NCBI GenBank assembly: GCA_017979445.1
Contig: CM030714.1
Location: forward strand, 40,454,326 to 40,518,325
Source of the DNA: Akebia trifoliata
Taxonomy: Eukaryota; Streptophyta; Magnoliopsida; Ranunculales; Lardizabalaceae
DNA length: 64,000 nucleotides
Direction of reading: 5' to 3'
Shown here: in pieces, positions 13,501 through 22,694 of the stretch
Layout of the letters: every line of letters starts with the position of its first letter
Position numbering within the stretch: position 1 is the first letter of the stretch
Position numbers and translations under genes: made by a program
The notes under the pieces: generated by a model
What the model was told of the DNA's origin: nothing
Seen by the model: only the letters and a program-made list of their open reading frames with translations
Database searches by the model: none

Positions 13501-14595
13501 AACCTAAACCTAATTAAGTTGCTACTGTCAAATCCATCCCTTATCCACATACAATAAATATCCCAAGGGGAAAAATCCTAGGATCGCATCCAAACAATGT
13601 CACGTGTATGTCTCAGGATACACACTGATTGGTGTGACATGAACAGTTCAGATGAGAGTAGATTTTATCCCTCCACAGTGATGATAATTTTTCTGCCGAG
13701 CAATTGTTTGTTCATATATAGTTATTACTATTTTTACTGGCAGAAATGGGAAGAGCTATAAAGATCTTCATTTTTAACTTGCAGGTCCCAAGGTTATGCT
13801 ATACTTCCACATGGCAATATGCCTTCACCAGACACCTACAATATGGAATCAAACGGCGAAAGAACAGCTTCTGGCCAACCTCAACAGCACTGTGCCTTTG
13901 TCCCATTTCAGACATCTAGTGCTAATTTCTCACAGGGTGACAGATCAGGAAGTGATTCGAACGGATCTGTTTCTCAGCTGAAGGCTCAAGAGAAATTAAT
14001 CCGGCACCGGATTGAGGTATAGTGAACATATCTGATTTCCTTCAATCTATTGTCATTCTTCATGCTTCTTGCCGATTTCCTAAGAATTATGATATTAAAT
14101 GTCAATGATTGAACCCCATCCACTTGATGTGGTTGCCTTGTTGTACACTTTGTTTGACCAAACTTAAGGTCACATTATTGTGTACCAACACCAACAAAAT
14201 TGAATGGGAAACTAATTCATTATCTATTTTTTTTTTTGTTACTTTTGATAGGTTTCTACAAACAAAGACTGACCGATCTATTTTCGATTCATTACTATTT
14301 AAGTTTGATATTTTTAGGTTTTGTAGATATGTTTGAGTCATTTTGCATGGGCATGTTGTCAGGGATTGTTTAATAATCTGATTTGCAGTTTACCGACTCA
14401 CTTTTCTTCTTCTCCTTTTCTCTGTTTTTGGGCCAGTTTTTGCAAAACCAGCTTCAAAATCTACAACAGCTGAATACAGAGAGTGTGGAAATAAGCTCTG
14501 GTATGTCAAATAGCCGAGGAAAGGCCACTGCATCATCGTCATCTATTTCGGACTGTGGTCGTCATGGGGAGAATGAAGAGGCTACTACACTATGA
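4505..14595 (+). CDS. HRD1: HRD1-type ER membrane RING ubiquitin ligase (ERAD)
   Basis: Seven coding exons join in phase: 4505-5037, 9078-9254, 10456-10605, 10733-10941, 12808-12961, 13785-14016 and 14437-14595 (537 aa). HRD1 is the ER-membrane E3 that forms the retrotranslocation channel and ubiquitinates misfolded ER proteins for proteasomal degradation. The first ~190 residues hold several hydrophobic segments around [12 protein letters not shown] and [13 protein letters not shown], both diagnostic of the family. Exon 2 continues with [10 protein letters not shown] and further membrane segments. A RING-H2 finger occupies about residues 292-329 (C292, C295, C307, H309, H312, C315, C326, C329) and ends in [10 protein letters not shown]. 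The C-terminus is low-complexity, with an AAAAAAS stretch and a Q-rich coiled-coil-like segment near the end. Length fits plant HRD1. The start is at the [10 protein letters not shown] doublet; either methionine is possible. Intron 1 (4.0 kb) and the later introns hold transposon insertions. Confidence 0.93.
5421..5540 (+). repeat. tRNA-derived SINE in HRD1 intron 1
   Basis: It has an A-box-like TTAGCTAAGTGG (5431-5442) and a B-box-like AGGTTCACACC (5474-5484) about 32 bp apart, the layout of an internal pol III promoter. A second copy in inverse orientation lies at 10998-11090 and shares the central TTCYCACGTCCTA and the 3' end CCACT-ACCCT. Confidence 0.6.
6426..8564. mobile_element. PIF/Harbinger-like DNA transposon with a captured gene fragment
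   Basis: The termini are GGGCCTGATTGATT and the inverse of GGGCCCGATTGATT, flanked on both sides by TAA, the 3-bp target duplication of PIF/Harbinger elements. Both ~200-bp arms then share CTTGATAG-G-TTT and AAATGAC--AAATACCCTT, with different short repeats in each (CAGAATCTGCTGT on the left, AAACGCGGTT-like on the right). I see no transposase frame, so it is non-autonomous. The interior holds an AT-rich duplicated block (about 6648-6740 and 6862-6950) and, on the - strand, the RING-protein gene fragment listed separately. It lies in HRD1 intron 1. Confidence 0.65.
7816..8040 (-). pseudogene. Captured 5' fragment of an RNFT-like RING membrane protein gene
   Basis: On the - strand one frame reads [18 protein letters not shown] and then, after a frame shift near 7907, [15 protein letters not shown] followed by [15 protein letters not shown], ending at a splice-donor-like CAAG/GTATTT at 7816. 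The second block is the N-terminal membrane segment I know from plant RING-finger transmembrane proteins of the RNFT type (Arabidopsis At5g01960 class). Upstream on that strand, to about 8330, the sequence looks like a gene leader, with a CT repeat and AACCCTAGA. The fragment lacks the RING domain and has a frameshift, so it cannot encode the ligase. It probably includes leader, first exon and part of an intron. The homology is from memory. Confidence 0.55.
9548..9970. repeat. Short local duplications in HRD1 intron 2
   Basis: Two ~80-bp copies share CTCAACCCTTGTTTGACATT (about 9580 and 9646). Two further ~70-bp copies around 9830 and 9890 share the pattern CTAGA-CCAC-TGCTTG-TG. These look like local tandem duplications without coding content. 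Confidence 0.5.
10998..11090 (-). repeat. tRNA-derived SINE in HRD1 intron 4, inverse copy
   Basis: Read on the - strand it matches the intron-1 SINE through TTGTTCCCACGTCCTAAG, a B-box-like AAGTTCAAACC, and the tail CCAACCACTAACCCT. The A-box is eroded. Confidence 0.55.
13182..13677 (-). mobile_element. Solo LTR (Ty1/copia-like) in HRD1 intron 5
   Basis: The 496-bp block starts TGTGGATG and ends CCTCCACA, LTR-style inverted termini. TGATGAT lies immediately before it and, one base displaced, immediately after it, consistent with a target duplication. Read on the - strand, the segment with GCACCTTTACCGAACCATGT followed by TCTCTTGTGTTC is characteristic of the R-U5 region of plant copia LTRs. 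No internal retrotransposon sequence adjoins it. Confidence 0.6.
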
Positions 14596-16140
14596 GGGAG
14601 GTATCATAAATCCAGGAAAGAAGATGGGCTGTGCAAACCACTTGAGGTTGGAGTTTTGTTTTGAAAATGTCATAAGATGCTTAGGAAACTTATATCTTTG
14701 TAAACCTATATCTTTTACAGGTCTAGACTTGGTGTTCCTTCCAATATTATCATCTTCAAATGTCAGTAATTCTGATGTAGAAACAATTTGTATAGTTAAG
14801 CAATCTGTATTCTTTCAAATTTGAGATGTTCTTGATCATCCCAAATATGTCATAAACGCCTGAATTGGACATCCAGTCTCTTCAATTTGTATTTTCCAAA
14901 TGACTGTCACACAGTAGAGCTTGGAACGAGGTTCATGTTTGGGACATGTTGAGTGCTAGGTGGCCCAAATGATACCTCCTCAGTGTTCACGATCAATGGT
15001 TTCTAACCCTTAGATTCGAGTGATTTTGTGATGTGGCTTAGAACATTATTACATGATTGTTCATAAAGCTCAAAATCTTGAATCTCCAATTGGGTATGAA
15101 TCCATAACTTCATGATTGATCAATGATTTCTACTTTCTGGCACTCAAAAGCAATTTTGGGACTCAAATTGGCATTTGGTAACACGACTGGAAAAGCATAT
15201 CCTACAGAAGCAATAAAAATGGATAGAAGATGGCAAGAAGCCGAAAACGGGCAGAAGCCGATTATGTGCCCAATTTTATTTTATTTATTTATGTTTTTTT
15301 TTTCTAATAATCGGGTATCACTGTAGACAGTAGATTGGGTCCGTATTTGGGCTTTGTCTAGTCCATAGACCATGGTCTTGTCCAAGGACTAGTCCCAGGG
15401 CACGTGCAACGCCTGCACATCACATGCACCAAGAAAGTGAGGGTGCGCCTTGCGGATGGCCTCTACTACATATCAAAATCTAAAAAATTGCCATTGAGCC
15501 AACCCATCGGGGTTATTGTGCGCCCAATTTCATTAAAAAAAAAATTATTTTTCATTAAATGATCAAATCCTACTTCTATCTGGTTGCAACCCATGCCTTT
15601 CCTTAGTAGGCCTACTGACCGGAATGATCCGATAGCTTATAAAATCGGATCTTTATTGAAAAACGAATCTTCAATCCAAATCCAAAGTTATTGGGTTTGA
15701 AGTTAATCGGTTTTGGGACTGATCAGATACATTCATGGCTAGTGAGATTGATTTCTAAGAGAGCTAAAATTAACATAGATTTATAAAAAAAGAGTCAAAT
15801 TAAAGTTGTATTTTAAATTAAAATATCGAAAATGCCCTTTAGCAATTTATTTAGGCATTTTCATCATTCACATTTGCTGGACCGTCCTGTTAAAGTCATT
15901 TTTTTGAAATTTGATTTTATTTATTTATTTATAATTAACTAAAAGTTTGACCCTACTTTTTACAATTTTCCGTAAAATTAATGGTGTGAGAGGGATTGTG
16001 CCATGTGGCATTGGATGAGGTTAAAATAATCAAGGCCGTTGATCTTAGTGTGAACTTACGCGCCCCAAAACAACTAGGGTTAGGGTTTTTTTTTTAACTC
16101 TAGCCGCCTCCACTTAGAAAAATTCAAATTTTAAAATCCT
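14596..16140. other. HRD1 3' region and intergenic spacer
   Basis: This holds the 3' UTR of the HRD1-like gene and about 1.2 kb of spacer. I find no further gene. Frames in 15123-15326 and similar are short and have no recognisable motif. Confidence 0.5.
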
Positions 16141-16152
16141 AGTCTGAGTTTG

Positions 16153-16163
16153 TCCAACGGTCA
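16153..16163 (+). promoter_or_regulatory. MSA (mitosis-specific activator) element
   Basis: TCCAACGGTCA fits the MSA consensus YCYAACGGYYA at every position. MYB3R factors bind this element to drive G2/M transcription. A second AACGG core lies on the - strand at about 16036-16040, and telo-box-like TAGGGTTAGGGTTT lies at about 16075-16090. The site is about 180 bp upstream of the ATG at 16342 and just upstream of a TATA-like TTATACATAG (about 16200). Confidence 0.6.
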
Positions 16164-16235
16164 TATATTTTGGATTAGATTGCAACGTCTCTTTCTTTAC
16201 TTATACATAGAGATCTTTCTCCTTCTCTTCTCCAA

Positions 16236-16236
16236 A

Positions 16237-16275
<39 letters not shown>
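16236..16275 (+). repeat. CT-repeat in the 5' leader
   Basis: An almost uninterrupted CT dinucleotide run of about 36 bases lies between the TATA-like sequence and the start codon. Such pyrimidine leaders are common in plant 5' UTRs. Confidence 0.7.
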
Positions 16276-16279
<4 letters not shown>

Positions 16280-16341
16280 AGTTCTCTCTACCACCACAGA
16301 CATCTCTTCTCTCATTTGATTTTAAAAAAGAAAAGCAATCC

Positions 16342-18636
16342 ATGGATTTCCACACCCTTTCAAGGAAAGAGCTTCAAACCCTCTGCAAGAAGAATTTGAT
16401 TCCTGCCAACATCACCAATGTCGCCATGGCTGATGCTCTCACAGCTCTTACAAAAGTAAGTAAAATGGGATGATTTCTTTTCTTTGATCCTTAAACTCAT
16501 TACAGTTCTTTTGATCTTTTCTCTTCATTAGATCTAATCTTCAATTTTATTTTATTGATCAGGTCGAAGGAATCAAAGATATCGCAAGATCAGCAACAGA
16601 AACAGTACCTGAATCACCAAGCACTTGTCAGAGGACCTCCACTCGTAGAAAACCCATTAAGAACCCAACAATTTCTTCGATTGAGAACGAACCCAAAAGC
16701 TCTTTACCTCTGACTCGTTCTCGTCTTAGATCAACAAGAACGATGAAGCAAGAAGAGGAGCAAGAAAAGAATGATCTCAAGGATTTGAATGAAAATCAAT
16801 CTGGATCAGAGATACCCCAAACACCTGTGACGTTGAATGGTCGGAAACGAGTGACTTCTAATCGAAAGAAAATCGAAACCCAGATTGACAAGACAGAGAA
16901 GAAGGAAAATCCGTCTGTCGTTCAAGTATATGGTACAAGGCGTTCTGCCAGATTGATGTCTGAGAAGAAAACGTTTGAATCTGTTCTGAAGAAGGGGGGA
17001 AGAAAAACAGAGGCAATTAAGATTGATGGTGCATTGTTTGAGGAAGAATCTGAAGATATGGAGAAGGAATCAAAACCAGATGCGAAAGAGGAAATCAAAG
17101 TAGAGGAAGGTATGTAACTGATATATATATATATATATTTTTTTTTAAATTCTTTGTTTGGCATTTCTTTGTTCTTTTAGTTTTTCTGATTCTGATAATT
17201 GTCGCTCCACAGGGATTAATGTCATGGTTGATCGAGAAGATCTGAAGTCCGAAGATGTTTCTGCCAAGATCTCGAAAGGTGAAGAATCTGTTGTCGAAGA
17301 TTTGAATGCAGATCGAGAAGATCAGGTTTCTGAACATGGATCAATTGCTATTCATGTTCTTGAATCTTCCTCGCCGGTGAAAACCTGTGATCTGGAAAAC
17401 AAGGAATCTGTTGTTGAAGAAGATTCAAATGGATTTTTGATGGTTTCTGAAAATGATGCTACCATCAATGTTCTTGAATCTTCCCCCCAAACCCGTAATT
17501 TCGAAGGCAAGGAATCCGTTGTTGAAGGTTCAAATGTTCTTGAATCTTCTCCATCGAAGAAAACCCATGATTTGGATGCGGCCCACACTGACCAAGACAA
17601 CATGGGATTGAATCTCACTGTCATGGATGAGCTCTGTCGTGGGGTCTCCGCTCTTCTTGATGTCAAAGTGATTGGTGAGATTGATTCATGTCTTCCCCCT
17701 GAGAATCAAGATGTTGATGTTCCATTGGAAGCTGAGAACTCCATCACTGAGCCATTGAAGAATCAGGTGGACCCCAAAATGTGCGATCAAGAAGTTGATC
17801 ATGATGCAAACATGAAAGCCACCTCCCCTATCAGTGTCACTATAGCAAGCAAGGAATCCCTCAATGATCTGAATCCTATTTCATCCGAGGATACAAAGCT
17901 GGAGACCGAAAAGTTCAGTTCAAACGTGGTTGTTGATGCTGACAATGGAATTGTTGCTGCAGACACCTCTCGAAAACTCAATTTCGAGGTTTCAAAGACC
18001 GGTGAAAGCTTTATGTGGGCAGATACTGAAATTTCCAGTGACGGAAATGCTATCCAGACACAAAGCCCCTTGAGTTCTGATTTGGATCTCGCAGACAATA
18101 TTTCAAGCCAAGTTGTTCCCTCATGTTTGAGCCCAACAAGAGTAACTGTGCCAGATTCAGGCTATCTCCTCAATCAGATAAAGGTGACACCATCAAGATC
18201 ATCTAATAAGAAGAAAGCAACGACAACTCCAAAGATGGTCATCAAGGTTTTGGATGACAACAAGAAGAACAACAACAGTGGTGGCATGAGCTTGAAAAAT
18301 AGCTTCAAGCCAATTATGGTTGTTGCTGAAGAAAAGGAGAATAAGAACAACAATGAAGGAGAAGATGGCACACAGAAAATATTCAAGAATATGAGTTTAA
18401 GGCAGCTGAAAAAGATGTGCAAAGAGATCGTGAACAACACCAACAACCAAAATGTCGTCGACAAGGTAAGCAATAATTTTTTTCATCTTCTCCCTTAGTT
18501 CTATTTCAAACTATGTGGTGTGCTTATAATACTTTTGTTGTTTCATCTATGACAGGAACAGCAGAAATTGGAGAATTCAAGATCAGCACTTCAAACATTG
18601 TCCGAAAACTGTTTGGTGGGTGATGCTGAGAACTGA
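16342..18636 (+). CDS. Plant-specific charged protein, probably nuclear and cell-cycle regulated
   Basis: Four exons join in phase: 16342-16455, 16563-17109, 17213-18465 and 18556-18636 (664 aa). The first 38 residues, including MDFHTLSRKELQTLCKKNLI and PANITNVAMADAL, form a short helical motif resembling a SAP-like fold and conserved in the Arabidopsis At5g17160/At3g03130 group as I recall it. Residues ~40-180 are basic, with RKK and RTRRK-type patches that could be nuclear localisation signals. The middle is acidic and repetitive, with recurring ESVVE and VLESS motifs. The last ~100 residues are basic, with MSLRQLKKMCKEIV, a second copy of the N-terminal-type motif, followed by a short coiled coil. 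No enzymatic domain is visible. The MSA element upstream suggests mitotic expression. Molecular function is unknown to me. Confidence 0.8.
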
Positions 18637-19560
18637 GCGCTGTAGAAATGATAAAAGATCGTTGTGTGAGTATGCTATCTTATGGAAAAAAGATGGAGGA
18701 AAGTGCGGGATAAGGGGGTGGATCAGTACAAATATAGATGGTTGGGGGTAATTTGTTTCTCAATGAATGTTGACTATATAATGAGATTGAAACCTAGGTT
18801 TCTTCCCTCTTTTAGTTTTCTTTCATGTGTTTTTTTGAACAATGGGGTTTTTGAGTTCCCTTACTTCTGTGTTTTTCAAACAATGGGTTTTCAAGTTATC
18901 TGATGTAGCAAGAAAGGCCTGATCAAGCAATAAAATGTGAAGTTGATTGCCCCAATTTTATTTTTTTCCAAACAATGGTTGATTGCACTTTATTTTCACT
19001 ATGAGCCCTGCTTGCTAGCGCAAAGGGCCATAATATGTCGGAAACACAAAGTTTTACAACGTTATGTGTAGTGCCTGCTTGGTTGTTAAGTTGATTGAGC
19101 AATTTTATTTTTTCCAAACAATGGTAGATTGCACTTTATTTTCACTATAATTTCCCATTTTTTAACCCTTTGCTCAATCAACTTGATAACTCTGAAGACT
19201 TGAACTTTGTCATGGAGATACATGAGCAAAAATCTTTTAACCCTCATTTAGTTTTGTAAGTTTTGAACAAATGGTTTTTTATTTCTCTGATGTGTTGTGT
19301 AAACATACGAGCTAATGATTATGCTTTATTTTTGCTTGCGCTTTATTTTCACTATAATTTCTCATTTTTTAAACCCCAAAGTCTTGAACTTTTTCACAAG
19401 TCTTTTGACCCTCATTTGTTTTTCTGTTTTTTAACAATCAGTTTTTGTAGACTTAGGAAGTGTCCTGGTCATTTGAGTTCGCATATGATTTTCTGCCAAA
19501 CTTAGACTTCCCATCTTTTTAAACCATGTCCTAATGACAGTGAAATCAAATTCAGTTTTT
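18637..19560. repeat. 3' flank with duplicated tail sequence
   Basis: A ~60-bp block containing TCCAAACAATGG and GATTGCACTTTATTTTCACT occurs at about 18941-19001 and again at 19089-19148, with a partial third copy near 19338. It appears to be a local duplication of the gene's 3' flank. No gene is seen. Confidence 0.5.
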
Positions 19561-19805
19561 TTTTTCCTTTTTCTGTGACCATATTTGGGGGTTCAGTGGC
19601 TTGGGGGAGAGACATGGACCCTGCAAGAGACCGAGGAATGACAAATAAACTATTATTGCTTATACAACAAGTAAACACCAAGCCCAACTGATTATGTGTC
19701 ACGGGTTTCTACTCATTGTGCATGAAGTTTTTTTTTCCTTTTTTTTGTGACCATATTTGGGGGTTTAGTGGCTTGGGGAGAGATATTATGGACCCTGCAA
19801 GAGAA

Positions 19806-20839
19806 GGGGTAATTATAAAAAAAACCTAATTTAAATATTATTTATTAAAATATTTTTTGTAAATTTATCGAAAAGAACCTATTTCGACAATTAAACAGTT
19901 GAAAGATTTTTTTTATTTTTTTAATCCAACTTTTCAGTACTAAAAGTTCCGAAAATTTGATTTTTCCTTCCTCATCTTCTCTTTTGGTTTTGTTGGATTA
20001 AAAAAATATATATGTTAAGTAATTTTCTTACTAATTTCTTTTTAAATAATTAATTGAAAATTATATTTTTAAACAATTATTATATTTATACGTTTTCTAT
20101 TTATAAAAAAGTAATTAAAAATTTAAAAATATTTTTAAATAGTACTATTGCTAAAAACAAGGAAATTCAAGATATGGACGTGATTTTCCTTTAAAAAACT
20201 AATTAAATATTAAAGTTTAACAATTATTATATTAACAAATATTTTTAAATATTAATATTCCTAAAAGTAAAGAAAATGAAGATATGGATGTGATTTTTTT
20301 TAAAAAAATTAATTAAAAATTAAATTTTTAACAATTAAATATTAAAAAATATTTTTAAACAGTAATGTTACTAAAATAAGGAAATTGAAGATATGGATGT
20401 ATTTTCCTTTAAAAAACTAATTAAATATTAAAATTTAATAATTATTATATTAATAAATATTTTTAACTACTAATATTACTAAAAGTAAGAAAAATGAAGA
20501 TATGGAGGTGATTTTCTTTTAAAAAATTAATTAACAATTTAAAATTAACAAATATTTTTAAATAATAATGTTGATAAAAATAAGGAAATTGAAGATATGG
20601 ACGTAATTTTCCTTTGAAAATTTAATTAAATATTAAATTTTAATAATTATTCCATTAACAATAAAAAAAATTGATTAAAAAAAAAAAACTTCGACACTTA
20701 CAGTGCCGAAAAGTTGGACTAAAAAAATATATAAAAAAATTAGACAATTTAAGTGCCAAAATCCTTTCAATAAATTTATAAAAATTATATATTTTTATCA
20801 ATAATATTGAAATTAGATTTTTTTTATTATAATTACCCC
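19806..20839. mobile_element. Non-autonomous Mutator-like element with internal tandem repeats
   Basis: The ends are GGGGTAATTATAA and its exact inverse, continuing as imperfect inverted repeats for over 100 bp. The 9-bp sequence GCAAGAGAA lies directly before (19797-19805) and directly after (20840-20848), the target-duplication length of Mutator-like elements. The interior is AT-rich, has no coding potential, and contains five tandem units described separately. Confidence 0.85.
20136..20660 (+). repeat. Five ~105-bp tandem units inside the Mutator-like element
   Basis: Each unit contains a TTTTTAAA start, a CTAAAA-TAAGGAAA-like block, GAAGATATGGA-GT, TTTTCCTTTAAAA and an AATTAAATATTAAA tail. 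Units begin near 20136, 20246, 20349, 20460 and 20554. The GATATGGA core is the best conserved part. Confidence 0.75.
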
Positions 20840-21154
20840 GCAAGAGAAAGAGGAATGACAAATAAACTATTATTACTTATACAAAAAGTAAACACCAAGC
20901 CCAACTGATTATGTGTCACGGGTTTCTACTCATTGTGCATGAAGTTCCCCACCACCCACCACCCTCCCCTCCCTTATAAACAAGTAAACACCAAGCCCAG
21001 CCGACTATGTGTCGTGGGTTTCTACTCATTGTGCATGAAGTCGTCCCCCCTCACCCCTCCCAAAAATCTTGAACCGAATGAAGTAGAAAGTAGGAGCTCT
21101 ACAAATGTAGAGACCAAGACAAGTTGTTCCTCACTAAATTCGGAAGAAACTTTG

Positions 21155-21322
21155 AAGCGGCCATCCCGCTTCAAAATTTCAGTAGAACCCTCTCCTTTGG
21201 ATTACACATGGTGTCTCCAAGGATGTATCCCAAATATTAACGAAAAATAGGGGCATGAAATAAATACATGTTGCGAGGAGGGTTCCTCCAAAACTTTGGT
21301 CGCTTCAAAGTCAGACTCACTA
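21155..21322. repeat. Dispersed repeat, copy 2 of 2
   Basis: It matches 2361-2552 in block order: CCCTCTCC-TTGGATTA, GGGG-GAAATAAAT, CGAGGAGGGTTCCTCC and AAAGTCAGACTC. It is slightly shorter. Its nature is unknown. Confidence 0.55.
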
Positions 21323-21804
21323 AATTCTGTTTAAAATTCGCAAGAATTCTGCAAGAGTAATTGCACTAACACAACCAAACATTTAATGGATCTATAATCA
21401 AATCTTTTATTCAATCAAATACGTATCTTCCATCAAATTTTCAGTAGTGTCACCAGATGTCCACATCTCACACGAATATCCTATCAATCTCTTCTAACTC
21501 ACATAAAACATTCAACGGCACGCAAGCTGAACTGTGTCATTGTGTTCTGAAAACTACCAACTCATGTACAAAAGAACAAATTAAAGAGAAGATAAATTAA
21601 ACTATAAATCAAACAAATCAAAAGAGACATTATATCCATTTTTACAAAACAATCTGTTCTAATAAATTAAACTATAAGTATAAAAAAAAATCAAAAGAGA
21701 CATTATATCCATGGTTGCAAAACAATCTGTTCTAATGTCAATGAAAACCGCAACCATTCTTCAAGATTTCACCGAACATTTAGAAGAGACAAGAATTGTT
21801 ACCA

Positions 21805-22694
21805 CTAGTCGACCATTTCGCTATACCTCCGCAAAATTGGACTATGTATCCGCGGTCTTGAACTATTTATTCGATGCGCACAAGGTCTTGGTGGAATCTT
21901 CAAACCCGAAACCCTCTCATCACTCATCTTCGCCTCTACAGAATCATCCCCTCTTCCATAGATAGGTATAATATTCGATTCCGTTACCTCTCCTTTACAC
22001 ACTGGACACTCCTTATACTCGCAGTGATAATGCAACCATCGATACAAACATGACCAACAGAATAAATGACCACACGAAGTAACAACAGGTTCCTTAGCAG
22101 CTCCCAAACACACATTGCAATTGAAATTCCCATAACAATTTCTCCCATCTTTCGTTCCCTCATCTTCAATATCGTCAGCAAGAACGATTTCTTCCGTACT
22201 TGAATTTTGAAGAGGTTCTCTTCGTGGTGAATCACCACGAAATATTGGAACCCAAAGCATTGCTTCCCGATCGAATTCATACTGCGAAGGTAGCGTTGAT
22301 GGGTTGTAATTTGGTGAAGTCGGGATGTAAGGGATATGGGTATTTTCTTCCTGAGCTTGCTGATCATATAATGATTGATATACGTTATCATCATCAGGGA
22401 CCACAACTTCAGGGCTATCTTGTGTAGTATATAAGATTAGAGCACTATTCAAAAATTCAGAATCTAGGGTTTGTTGTTCAACTAGAGTGATTCTGAAATT
22501 AGCGAAGTAGGTCCGTAAGATGGCGTAAGGGGACAGTAATCGTGATCTTGGGATGTTTGTGGTGGTGATCGATCGATCGATGAAACAGATTGGTTGCGCG
22601 AACCAGGCATCTCTTGTGAGTGAGGAAGATTGTTACCCAGACACAGATTCAAATCCAAACTTTCGATTATATCTTCGTCTCCATCGCTCTCCAT
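21805..22694 (-). pseudogene. RMA/MUSE-like RING E3 ubiquitin ligase with a frameshift
   Basis: Reading on the - strand from the ATG at 22694, a frame with MESDGDEDIIES, DLNLCLGNN and CPLTPSYGPTSL runs to a stop near 22482. The protein then continues in a second frame (from about 22490 down to 21805) with FDREAMLWVP, a C3HC4 RING finger (CNVCLG, CGHLFCWSCLYRWL, CPVCKGEV) and the family signature IIPIYGRG followed by LKIPPRP. The total span is 890 bp, one base short of a whole number of codons, so one small indel explains it. A short intron is possible but no convincing GT-AG pair fits. The RING is intact. The protein ends soon after PRP...RRYSEMVD, shorter than relatives, and I see no C-terminal membrane anchor. 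RMA-type ligases ubiquitinate ER or membrane substrates; MUSE relatives act in immune-receptor turnover. It may be a recent pseudogene or contain a sequence error. Confidence 0.7.

Larger units (their letters stand above)
19577..21042. repeat. Local 2.5-copy duplication, split by a Mutator-like element
   Basis: A ~150-bp unit, CCATATTTGGGGGTTCAGTG through AACACCAAGCCCAACTGATT to GTGCATGAAGT, occurs at 19577-19728. It starts again at 19748, is interrupted at 19805, resumes at 20849-20945, and recurs in part at about 20981-21042. The second copy is split by the element at 19806-20839. Confidence 0.75.
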
